Below, piece after piece: positions 9,301-18,435 of a stretch of 64,000 bases of DNA. A program made the position numbers and the translations under genes. The notes below the pieces were generated by a model that saw only the letters and a list, made by a program, of their open reading frames with translations, was not told where the DNA came from and did no database searches. The DNA comes from Lactifluus volemus (Eukaryota > Basidiomycota > Agaricomycetes > Russulales > Russulaceae): contig WTXI01000144.1 in assembly GCA_022376515.1 (NCBI GenBank), positions 31,255 through 95,254 of the forward strand, written 5' to 3'. The first letter of the stretch is position 1. Every line of letters starts with the position of its first letter.

Positions 9301-10414
9301 CGGGCGTGTCGGGTCGCCCGGATATCTGGGATCTCGTCTCATCTTGAGTGTCCTCTGGAATGTAATTATCTCCCTCGGCCCTCCTTATCATCCAAGGGGG
9401 CATGCCTCTCCCTCTGGCAGGTCTGTGCAATGCTCGAGCTCTCGATCTCCTGATATCGTCGAGATATCTCTCATGGATCTGAGCCCTCCGCTGCCGGTCT
9501 CGGGCTTCGTACGATTCCACCGGAGTCGGTGGTAAGTCGGTGGTCTCCCTTTCTACCTTGACCGTAGGCGTTGGGTATTCCTGTGTACCATGATGCCCTC
9601 CATATTCTGCGTGATACTCATTAGTTTCGCAATCAAAGTAGGTCGCTTGATTGTCTGGTGCACTTGGCGAGGCCGGGCGCGTTTCCTCATCCGCGTGCGG
9701 GCCATAATCGCCCAGCCTCCGTTGCAATCCTCGGAACACATTTCTCAAGAAATTGGCACTATTGCTGGCGATCGAGAATCGTTGCTGGAGGATTCGCTGT
9801 TCAGCCATTTGGGCTTCTAACTCTCGGGCGGCATCTTCTGCAATTATGCCCCACCTGTTCACATCTTCCCTTAGAGCCTCGATGTCCCTTTGCAAGTGTG
9901 CGGTATGGGACGACACGCTGTGGTCGCTCTTCTGTGCGCTACTGGACGCTTCTTGAAGCATCTCATGGCGCGCGCGTTGTTTTCCCTTGTCCTGTCGGAA
10001 CTCAGGGGTCGGGTATCTTTCCTCTATTGCACCGTGACGTGCGGTAACACTCATAGGTGTTGTAGACATTGCAAAGCTCAGAGGGGCAGTTGTGAATGAT
10101 TGTTCCGGTTCAACTTGAGGCTCATCCGGCATCTTGCTGAGTGTACCTCGTCCTGCAGCTTCTGGAATCTGGGGGTGGCTTTCCGCTTCGGAGAGTCTTG
10201 GTTCCGCCTGGGCGGGATCGACAATTGGGGTCAGCCGGGAGGTCTCGGTCGGGGCAGGAGCTTCTGAGTGCATCGCCGCTCCCTCCGGTTCTTTTCGCTG
10301 TTGCTCCTTTTTAGAAGGGGCAGTCTTAGGTTTCCGCTCATCCATGTGGCAGGCGGTGGCAGCCTTGGTTGCTGCGCGGGTATTCAATGCGGGGGGGCCT
10401 TTGTTGAAAGACAT
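6356..10414 (-). CDS. Gyp1 Gag-protease polyprotein
   Basis: 1352 codons from an ATG 48 nt inside the 5' LTR. Residues 1-440 are Pro/Glu/Arg-rich and disordered. Residues of about 470-670 match a retrotransposon Gag capsid (YTGEDDFDILDNWLQNLLRHF, LKGKAERWF, EGVTAFHRELLLWAGRL). A CCHC zinc knuckle (CYKCGQYGHIATNPKC) lies near 753. A very acidic linker follows, then an unusual segment with CDVC near 920 and a long coiled coil at about 980-1070. The aspartic protease has ALLDSGSTTVS near 1215 and DMIIGTPFMRKHG before the end. Gag builds the particle and the protease cuts it. The roughly 450 residues between knuckle and protease exceed the usual spacing. The frame is fully intact. Confidence 0.9.
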   Translation of the reverse strand: MSFNKGPPALNTRAATKAATACHMDERKPKTAPSKKEQQRKEPEGAAMHSEAPAPTETSRLTPIVDPAQAEPRLSEAESHPQIPEAAGRGTLSKMPDEPQVEPEQSFTTAPLSFAMSTTPMSVTARHGAIEERYPTPEFRQDKGKQRARHEMLQEASSSAQKSDHSVSSHTAHLQRDIEALREDVNRWGIIAEDAARELEAQMAEQRILQQRFSIASNSANFLRNVFRGLQRRLGDYGPHADEETRPASPSAPDNQATYFDCETNEYHAEYGGHHGTQEYPTPTVKVERETTDLPPTPVESYEARDRQRRAQIHERYLDDIRRSRARALHRPARGRGMPPWMIRRAEGDNYIPEDTQDETRSQISGRPDTPVTERGDSLQPVVPDQFPHMLDVDYAQRMAGARQQHIRPVHAHQAQHPAADRYMAERDQPRLHPMAMRAQPAHGPPNLAAPYMPPVPAAIAQGYPNRDHEADMIANLIRHIRESLSEIPHDLPEIKGLRAKLPDPYTGEDDFDILDNWLQNLLRHFKINRLTADDRDADRILITGTCLKGKAERWFNHEVERPTRIIRNWTFESVITGIFRAFITTATAQQAVRKYAQIKYSQDEGVTAFHRELLLWAGRLAQYPDEYSFKRRLLNGIPADIRYHLALYEGVTAEHSTINEIVSRAWHIEKTLVSIRSGRKPDGQSASGAPGITGTPQRSTRDSRDSRDRNQSTKKPLGRSSGKMRPQTQQSVSKPDQTTNPQPGRGDTSKLTCYKCGQYGHIATNPKCPQYKKPAQRQMFAAQVIDDRSEGDLPDINKPSERSEEANDANPESDTGDQQEEHSDQDDRTDTTEGPHLDGDHTSYEEYDGYETPLEDDDSETEYMRAMHEEGILDSIPLPRLEDADWELRRNDICMRYERAPWVHHDALEFTPQYSVTHIRGCDVCIAFKEHTIITKAIEGENSIAWTARDKFERDLISLGWTMALTESRGRPMNALSALNDALETKNHRLSIEVESLRLTGKRAIAKCKDLEETLSLDRLDLDLRCGEIDLLQSHCRQIARYCTELEHRLSLAPSTRHAGEPINGRNIRSLIAQISALPHSDGDIMMQSDTTSEAENLSEIRTDNSNEYVTENAGQIQEPQINGIIDARSGSSSHPVPSYRLMIQHPNNHTDDVHSDEITYERIAAARDDGQSKDREFRSAQRRTYTISERPRSSNSDRRCMATLIKVNDLEAYALLDSGSTTVSITHDFARVARLKVTQLENPIALQLGTVGSRSVINFGSRASLTLGPIRDNDTYLDVVNIDRYDMIIGTPFMRKHGLVMDFSRNELIYRGKTVPTLTAGQEDLMISRRRSSRLRTPAPPKGKISQSEH

Positions 10415-10462
10415 AGTACGTAGATTTCCACAATAAATCTCGTGTTTGATGGTTCAAAAAAG
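10415..10462 (-). other. Gyp1 leader between 5' LTR and Gag start
   Basis: The 48 nt after the 5' LTR begin CTTTTTTGAACCATCAAACA on the minus strand. There is no TGG-type tRNA primer site at the LTR edge, and I found no 12-nt self-match to the LTR of the kind present in Gyp2 and Gyp3. The primer is therefore unknown. Confidence 0.5.
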
Positions 10463-11128
10463 TGTAACACTTCCGTACATAAGCAGACAACTTAGCGTAG
10501 AAAGTGTTGGGGGTATTGGTATAAGATAAGATGAGGAGAAGTGATAATGGAGATAAGATCGCTTGATACGACTTTGAGACACCTTAAGAGCACAACACAA
10601 ACAGAACCTGCCAAATCTGCGGTTGATTGTGTATACTACGTAAAGGGTAAAAGTCGCCCCCCATCAAGGAGGGCTTTGGGGTATAAATACATAGTCTCAC
10701 TACCTAGGTCTACCAATCAATCTGTCCGATCTATTCCGATCTCCCAATCATCCTTGTGATAAAATCTTTCGATCGCGTGATTTCACGCGCTTCCACGTTT
10801 CCAGGGTTCAACAGAACTTATTTGATGCAAGGCGTTCCAACAGATTCGGAGTGTATTGCCAAGTCGTAGTGTGCAGCGCCTGAGGTGGGGTATCGCTACT
10901 TCTGCGGTTTTGTTTATCTAGGCGAGCCGGGCTGCCTGTGTCATAGATCGATATTCATTGAAGACGATTACCTCTTTATCGGCTGATCGTCTAGCTGCAA
11001 CCTTTTGTTAATTAACTCGTTTTATGCGCCCTTGATCTGGTGGGTGATGTTTATTTGATCCGCACTCAGTGTGGAGTAGATTATCAAATATATTTAATGT
11101 AAGACGTCCACTTGGGGGCCGCCTTACA
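10463..11128 (-). repeat. Gyp1 5' LTR
   Basis: A complete 666-bp LTR, TGTAA...TTACA. On the minus strand it would hold the promoter. A TATTTATA sequence near the middle is one candidate core, though TATA-like words occur on both strands. Its outer edge abuts LINE ORF1 sequence at 11129. Confidence 0.95.
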
Positions 11129-11544
11129 CTCTTCCGCCCCCGCCCAAGCCGCCGAGGTAAAAAGAACAACGGCAAAGGTAACGCGCAAGAGGAAACATCC
11201 GTCAATGCCCAAGCGGGCCCCTCCAATGTAACGTTGGAGGAGATCCTCGACCCAGATGGCGACCTCTACGACCCCCCCCCCTGCCCCCGAATGCAACCGG
11301 CCCCCAGATCAGAACGGTGTTACACAGCAAGGCAATAGCCGCCATGTGTAACCACCAATCCATGGAGGTAGATGGAACTGACCCTGAGGCCTGCCCCATC
11401 AACGAGTACGACCCTGGGGAGTTCCCCGAGGCCCTAAACGGCAGTACCTTCAAGCCTACGGAGGTAATTAGCGCCGCAGCACAAACTAAAGAATACTCCC
11501 CCTCGCGCCCCCACCACGGCGCTGCCCAGCAGTACTTTAACTAA
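11129..11544 (+). pseudogene. LINE ORF1, C-terminal fragment
   Basis: Directly after the Gyp1 LTR a basic stretch (RPRPSRRGKKNNGKG) leads into an acidic one (LEEILDPDGDLYD). The frame changes at a run of ten C (11272-11281) and continues to a stop at 11544 through MEVDGTDPEACPINEYDPGE. In fungal LINEs ORF1 encodes a nucleic-acid-binding, Gag-like protein; no zinc knuckle is left in this fragment. The frameshift may be a true indel or a homopolymer length error. The stop codon overlaps the ORF2 start (TAATG). Confidence 0.6.
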
Positions 11545-14500
11545 TGGCAGTACACCCGCACATCCTCATATCGTCCACGAATATGCGCAAACGCAACGCG
11601 ATTACTCACGCCCTGCTTAACAGCAATAATAAAACCCACCTGTTACTAATACAGGAACCTTGGTTCGATACGATCGGAACCGCAAGGAAAGACAACACCC
11701 GAGACGGAGTAGATGTGCTAGGAGGAGTAGCATCCCCAGCATGGGATATCCACTACCCTGGACACGCGGAAGGCAAACGACCAAAAGTCATGGCCTACTC
11801 GCGCAAACAGACGCAGACGGACAACGGCACACACTTCACAGTAGTGCCTCGTTTAGACGTCTGCGCACACCCAACGATTCAAGTCCTCGACCTCGTACTT
11901 GACAAAGAACAGTGGCGAGTAATCAATTTCTACCACGATATCCGGGATAATACATCGCTCCAAAAACTCCTAGAAATTGACATCGACGCGATCATACCCA
12001 CCTTAGTGATAGGGGACTTCAACACCCACTCGCAAGCCTGGTCCCCCCCCAACACCCCCCGCTCTCAATGGGCCGGCCACCTAGAAGAATGGGCGGCCAC
12101 AAACCTACTCACGCTTGCTAACAACCCAGGGGAAATCACCCGTAGAGGCGCGAAGCATGAACGGGACTCCGTAATTGACCTAGCCTGGTACAACGAAGCA
12201 GCCATTCAGGCAGCTACTTTCACAGGCTTAACCACAGACTGGGAAGGCAGTTTAGCCTCGGATCACGCTATGCTACACACCCTGGGACACCCACGTGAGG
12301 AGTCACTCAACCAAACCCCGGAATCGGACCTTGGCTTTGTGATTGACCCGGAAAGAAGGGATGAATGGACCCACGCCTTCACGGTAAAGTCCAAAAAAAC
12401 AGCGTTCCGAGTCAACCCAACTGCAGAGGAAATCGAAGACGCGACAGAAGAACTAATGACGGACATAATCCGGACCAATGAGGAGGTTTTCAAGCGACGG
12501 AAACCCCCACACCCCAGAGCCTTCCCCTGGTGGAACGCAGCCTGCTCGACCGCGACCCAAAACCTACACAAAGCCCAGACAACCCAGACACGAGGAACAG
12601 CACAAGCGAGACTCAAAGGTACAGTGCGAATGGCAAAGCGCCAGTGGGCCGATGAGTACATTGAGAAGACCCAACTCTGGGAACTAGCCGCCTGGCGCCA
12701 CGGTCAAAAGGTAACCAAGGTTCTGTCGCTGCAAGGACCTAACGGTCTGGTACACACGCACAAGGAGGTCGCAAGCATCCTCTCGCAGCGTTTCTTCCCC
12801 CAAACCCCACCAAGAGTAGGCCCGGTTTTCGAAGACGACCCCCCCCCACGACCAACAAGAACCCTTCCCCACATAGATAAAGACCTAGTTGGTTCCCTCC
12901 TCGCGACAACAACCAGCAAATCAGCACCGGGACAGTCAGGCCAAACCTGGACCATCCTTAAGTGGGTCTGGCCTTCGGACCCGGAGCACCTGGTAGACCT
13001 CTTTTCAGCGTGCCTAAGAGCGGGCTACCACCCCCGACCATGGAAAGAGGCAGTAGTATGTGTAATCCCCAAGCTGAACAGAGCTGACTACTCCCGCGTG
13101 AAGAACTTCAGACCTATCTCGCTACTGGAGTGCCTAGGCAAACTCCTGGAGAAAATCGTAGCAAAAATCATCTACAGAGAGATGACCACGCATGAGCTAG
13201 TCCCCACTACACAATTCGGAGGACGGAACGCCTCGTCCACCCTAGACGCGGGCCTCACCCTACTCCACGACATCCAAGCAGCACATAAGGCAGGGCTAAG
13301 AACAGGACTACTCTTGTTCGACATCCAAGGGTACTTCGATAACATTAACCACGAAAGATTAATTCAGATCTTCGCCAACCTGGGCTTCGCACCGGAACTA
13401 GTCCACTGGTGCCGCTCCTTCCTAACGGAACGCACGGTCCGCCTCCGCTTCAACGGCAAATTGTCAGACCCTGTCGAATTCTTGGTGGGAACCCCCCAAG
13501 GGTCACCTGTATCACCGGTGCTATCGACAATCTACACCTCCCCACTGCTGCACAAAATGCGAAACTGGACCCGCACGTCACTAGGTATGTATGTGGACGA
13601 CGGGGCCATATTCGCATGCGGTCGCAGCTGGGAAAACGTCGAGACCTCCATACGTGAAGGATACGCGACATGCATCGAGTGGCTAACGAGGGCCGGACTC
13701 AGTGCAGAACCGGAAAAAACGGAACTGATCTACTTCAAAAAGCGAGGGGAAAAAACCGACCCGCCCCACCATATCTCCCTCCCCCTCCCGGCCCCCAACA
13801 CACACTACAGGGTCACGTCTACGAACACCCTTAGGTACCTGGGTTTCTTCTTTGACAGCCGCCTCTCCTGGTCACATCACGTAGAGGTAATGTGTAACAG
13901 AGCGCGAGCATCACTAAAGGCCCTACGGCTCCTGGGAAACTCAGTCCGAGGCCTCGACCAGGCGAGATGGAGATTAGCTTATAATGCCATCTGCCTGCCA
14001 GTCCTCACATACGGATGTCAACTCTGGTACACGGGCAAGCAAATCACCCTGGTCAAAAAACTCCAAGTAGTCCAGAACGACGCGGTCAAGCTGATCTCGG
14101 GCACCTTTCGGACCACCCCACGTGAACCCCTACACCACCTCCTCAACATCCTCCCTATCGACCTCCGCCTCAAGAAGATACTCTTGAAAACCGCCCTCAG
14201 ACTATACAAAGCCCCGAAAGGAAGCCAGCTACTCATCAGACTGGGCGGTGCGTGGCATGTGCAGACCGCTAACGACTTACTGCTCCCGGCGCCAAGTAGA
14301 GCCAGCCTTAAGACAACCTTGCGGTCACTCGCAAACAGAGTACCTGTGAACGGACCACGCATAGACCCTTTCCCGGAGCTCCCACCAGGAGCACCGGACT
14401 GGAATGGAAGGGTCAAGGTAACACCCAAACGGAAAGACTGGGACTACGAGCAGGTCACCAATACACTCACAACAGCATGCCGCGACGGTACAACCATCAA

Positions 14501-15514
14501 CATTTTCTGCAACGGCATACGCTCAAACAAGGGACGCCCGGACAGAAAGCAAATCGGAACCACCTCCGCGGCGCTATACCAAGAGGGAAGGGAGATATAC
14601 CACGCTGAGAGAGTCCTTGGAGAATCGGTGACGGAGCAGGACATAATGCTACGTTCACTCCATTCTGGATTAGACACTCTCACCTCCCTCCTAGACGCCC
14701 AACCGCCCCAACAACACAAACCCATCGTCATCGCTTTAACAGCGGAATACGCGCTTTCGAAAGCGCTAGACGCATCCCCACATGACGATCAAGCGGAGTC
14801 CATCAGACTACTCACAAGATTGGACACTGCACTCGTTAAGTACCCCAACGTCAAAATCACCCTCCTGTGGCTGCCCAAAAACATACAATTCGTAGGCTTC
14901 CGCAGAACGAGACAACTGGCTCTCGAAGCCGCTAGGACAGCGGCCCTCGACAACCTCGCCGAACCCCAAACGATAAACAACCAACTGAAAAAGGCCGAAG
15001 AAACGGCGATAACGGAATGGGCAGAGCGGTATAACCAAGGACCGCACACATCAATGGCCTACCGAACTGCGCTCACCTCCCCTCCGAACGGGAAAACACA
15101 CCACACCTTCCAACCCAAGAAGCACCCCTACCCACTAACCACAGGAAACCACACCACCGGCCCTAATGCCTCTGAGAGAGGCCCAAAGCTACGTTCTCCA
15201 GATTAACACACTCCACTTTCTACCGTTTTATTACAGGACATGCATTCACCGGAGAATACACACAAAGATTCTTCCCCCAACACACTCCAGAACAAGTCGC
15301 ATGTCAATGCGGCGAAACCGTACAAACGATCGAGCATGTCGTCATGCACTGCCCACTTTTCGACACCGCGCGCCGCCGACATTTGATGTCAAATGGCCGC
15401 ACTTGGAGCCTCAAACAGCTCCTCGAAACCCCGAAGCGCGTTCAAAGGCTTCTTAGGTTCTTAGAGGAGACGAGGGCCTGCAATAAACCGTGGGCGGTCT
15501 GGGAACCAGACTGA
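11544..15514 (+). CDS. LINE ORF2: endonuclease-reverse transcriptase
   Basis: 1220 codons to a stop at 15206. The N-terminal endonuclease shows LLLIQEPW, VIGDFNTHSQAW, DSVIDLAWYN and LASDHAMLHT. RT follows with VVCVIPKLN, FRPISLLECLGKLLEKI, LFDIQGYFDNINHERL, GTPQGSPVSPVLS and the catalytic MYVDDGAIF. After RT comes a long region in the RNase H position whose acidic residues look poorly kept. A single frameshift near 15185 moves the rest into another frame, where TGHAFTGEYTQRFF and the finger CQCGETVQTIEHVVMHC continue to a TGA at 15512-15514. The protein nicks target DNA and copies LINE RNA at the nick. The start overlaps the ORF1 stop, suggesting reinitiation. Confidence 0.9.
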
Positions 15515-15766
15515 GGCACAGGGTCTTTTTCTTTCCGCAGCAGAGTCACCCCTGCTGCAACTACATACATACATACACACGACCGCCACATAAACACACC
15601 ACACCACTACACACCGATGGCTTACAACCATCACCTACTCTCTCCCGTACATGATAGTCATAACGCTTAGTCACCCTTCGCGACCGCCTCTGTGCCACGT
15701 TGTACGCGCTGCGGAATACAAATTCGGATTCAAAAATAAAAAATAAAAATAAAAATAAAATAAAAT
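15515..15766 (+). other. LINE 3' UTR and A-rich tail
   Basis: A CA-rich untranslated region without a gene ends in an A-rich tail of AAAAT/AAAAAT units at 15732-15766. The tail joins directly to F-box array spacer DNA and marks the 3' end of the insertion. Confidence 0.8.
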
Positions 15767-16906
15767 GGGAAATTAATAGTACTAGGGATGTAAGGGGCGA
15801 GAAGTGTGACGACGAAGTGGTGAGGAAGGTCGTGTTGAGTGGGAATTGTTCCCACCCCCTCGGACAAGCGAGGAACAGCTACGATACTCAATTCCAGTAT
15901 TTTGGTTCTAACCTCTGGGAATCCTTCCATGTGCGCGTCCAATCGAGTTAATCCATTCCGGCCGAGCAGTATCCCACCATGTTTGAGCTTAGACTCGAGC
16001 TATCCCAAGTTGGAATATGACTGGTTGCAAGTTCTCAGATCATACAGTTTTGTCGTATGTCGCCTGGTCATTTTCTCATGAACTGGGTTGAAAAAGGCGG
16101 AGACGCTTGATTACAGTAAACATCGGTCCAACCCAAGGTGGTAAAGCCATGGAGAAGTAGAGCGGTTATTCGTTTCGTGGACCGGCCGACGCTGGGATGT
16201 AAGTCATGGAATGCATTGTGTTACTGGACCTCGATGGGCTCATCCTCCGCTCGACCAACACCCTTGGCTTCTTCTCTAGTGGAAACATGGCATTTCGACG
16301 CTACAATGGCACCTACTAAACGACCTTCATCGATTATGGGCTGAAATGGGGCATGCTCCGAACACTTAGCCACCGCATCAATGCATCGCGATGCAGGCTA
16401 TACGCACTCTCCGAGTCCCGGACAATCGATTAAGCGGGGCGATCCCACAGTTGCCGAAGGGGAAATCTGGCTTTGGACTCGTGCAGGACGGGCGGCCATG
16501 TCGCATCAATTTGGTGAGATAATGAGCATTAATATTAGATTTGGGAGACGAGCAATATGGGCCTCATTTCGTTACTTTCTCCTCCTCCTCGACCACCTGC
16601 TACCTCTACGTTCCGTCCTTTTCCTGTCTTGAATAGACTTTTGATGTCCCGAATATTACATGGCCATGTGTGCCGGCGGTGGACGCCTTCCGCCCGACTC
16701 ACCCGGGTGTCACTCCATAACACGCAACAACAACCTTGATCTGTATTTCTCCTGGCCTAAGGCACAAAAGTGCGGGCCACCCGATTATCGTACAAGAAGC
16801 AGCAGAGAGCTGCTGCGGGGAGGTGACTATGAAGACAGGTACTAGTAAGAAGAGAAGTGGAGAACATTGATGACGACACATCGACAATCATCCAGACACC
16901 TGACAA
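15767..16906. repeat. F-box array spacer, unit 1
   Basis: No convincing gene. Blocks here recur in the other spacers, for example 15767-15960 with 23450-23650, 30850-31080 and 35085-35290, and the stretch around 16190-16480 with 20050-20300, 23830-24080 and 35455-35710. The part next to 16907 resembles sequence beyond the stop of every F-box gene and probably includes its 3' UTR. Confidence 0.7.
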
Positions 16907-18435
16907 TCAGTACATTTCTGTGAGATAGACAGTGACAGGGCAACTGGAATGCTGGCGTGAGGAAATGAATGGCTGTATAGCCTGCTGCGTGGACTCAGAG
17001 GGGGGTGGAAGGTAGAGATGGCGTAGCATCGGCAACGCGTCCATGACCCTTTCCTCAGTGAGCTCTTGCAGTGCAGATGCAATAAGTTCTCCCAGTCTGG
17101 GTGGTATACGCATGTGCTGCAAAGCCGAAAATGCATGAAAGAGCTCCAGCCATTGGGGGTTATCCACGAAGTCTTCCCAATCTGGAAACGCTACGTTCGA
17201 TGTACTCCCATCGTCAGAGTCACTGGCACTGGCAGTGATGAGAAGCCGTTCTACATTGGATAAGAAAGGCGAAATCTTGCTGCATATTTGAGCTACAAAT
17301 GGAACTTGCCAATCCAGCTCATGACAAGATATCCCGATAGACAGAGTAAACCGAAATCTCTTCCCTCCCGGTGGATCACGATGACCAACGTGGATGTAGA
17401 CATTTCTCTCTTCAAAGTACAGCTTTGCTTCCTCGAAGGATCTGGGGATCTGTGTGCGACCGATAAACTGGACGAAATGTGGAATGTCAAAGTCGAGCTG
17501 ATTGAAGAACCATGTGTCGACGGAAATAATAGCAGGAGTGTCGATCCGAGCAACAAGATCCTCAAAGTACTCGCTAGCGCCGTGGAACCCAAAACGGGTG
17601 AGAGCGGGGAGGACAATGCGTGTCAATGAAGAAGGAGGTCTATTTCCTGGATCAGGACGAGAAGCTGGGGATTCGAATCCAATTCGAACGACTTTAAGCT
17701 TGGTCAACGCGGATAGGGCTGTGGCCATAGCTTCGGGTGAAATGTAACCAGTATTGGGTATGTTCCTGTAGTCAACTTCGACAAGATCATGGTGAAATGG
17801 AAGCAATTTTGGTAGTGCCGGAAATGGAATACCAATCAAGTGGAGATACTTTAGACACGGGGAAGATCCACCCAAAAAGGTATCGCGAAGCACCGGTGCC
17901 GCTGACTTCCGAATATGAAGGTAAAGACGTGTCAAAACTGGATATGGCTTCTTCATCACTTTGTTGAGTCGCTTCAATAGAGTATTTGTTATACTGAGAT
18001 CAATTTCGTACACGCGATCGTGATGCTTGAGTGCGGCAATAATGTTAGCTCCACTCAGAGGGAGCCTCGGTCTCGATTCCACTATGAGGATAGGAAAGGC
18101 GCGTGGCCAGACATTCAGCGTCTTCTTCACGGGTGTATTCGCATTGCATTGAAGTCGCAAATGAAGACGAAGCGGTGATTCGAACACAATGTATCTCCAC
18201 CTTCGGCATACATGCACCAGTGCATGCCACCATCGAAGAGAGAAATTCAAAGACATCATTTGACAGAAGTCGAAGATGTCGAGGAGGACATTGTCAGGGA
18301 GGGATCCGATTGTCACGCGTGGGAAAGAAGTTGGGTCTGCTCGACCCAAGTGAGTGATTGCTTCAGCGGCGGCTTATGGTCATGAGACGTACCCGGTCGT
18401 TTTTGATTAATAATACGCGCCTTCCGATGACGCAT
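16907..18435 (-). CDS. F-box protein, array copy 1
   Basis: Two exons are proposed: 18435-18393 (MRHRKARIINQKRP) and 18336-16907, joined over a 56-nt intron with GTACGT donor, CACTCAC branch-like sequence and CAG acceptor. The spliced product is 490 residues. The F-box-like domain is at about residues 22-65 (IGSLPDNVLLDIFDFCQ, then WWHALVHVCRRWRYIVFES). The remaining 400 residues are Leu-rich with regularly spaced hydrophobic strands, as in Agaricomycete F-box families. F-box proteins dock substrates to SCF ubiquitin ligases through Skp1; the substrate here is unknown. The frame of exon 2 opens upstream only at TTG, so the small first exon is needed for an ATG. Donor context is GG/GTACGT rather than AG/GTACGT. 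Confidence 0.85.

Larger units (their letters stand above)
1..11128 (-). mobile_element. Ty3/gypsy LTR retrotransposon Gyp1
   Basis: Two long direct repeats bound this element, one at 1-663 (its first three bases lie outside the window) and one at 10463-11128. The LTR has short inverted ends, TGTAA and TTACA. Read on the minus strand, the order is 5' LTR, Gag-protease, RT-RNase H, integrase with chromodomain, an extra ORF, a purine-rich tract and the 3' LTR. The order protease, RT, RNase H, integrase places it in Ty3/gypsy (Metaviridae), and the terminal chromodomain-like segment suggests a chromovirus. The element interrupts ORF1 of a LINE, whose coding sequence resumes directly at 11129. 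The target duplication cannot be checked because the left flank is outside the window. Confidence 0.93.
11129..15766 (+). mobile_element. LINE (non-LTR retrotransposon) LINE-1 copy, 5' part outside the window
   Basis: Contains the end of ORF1, a long ORF2 with apurinic-type endonuclease and reverse transcriptase, a C-terminal Cys/His finger, a 3' UTR and an A-rich tail (AAAAAT-like units, 15732-15766). It lies in a spacer of the F-box array: the sequence after the tail (GGGAAATT...) continues a block also seen near 23450, 30850 and 35085. Gyp1 is nested in its ORF1, so the 5' part should lie left of the window. Confidence 0.9.
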
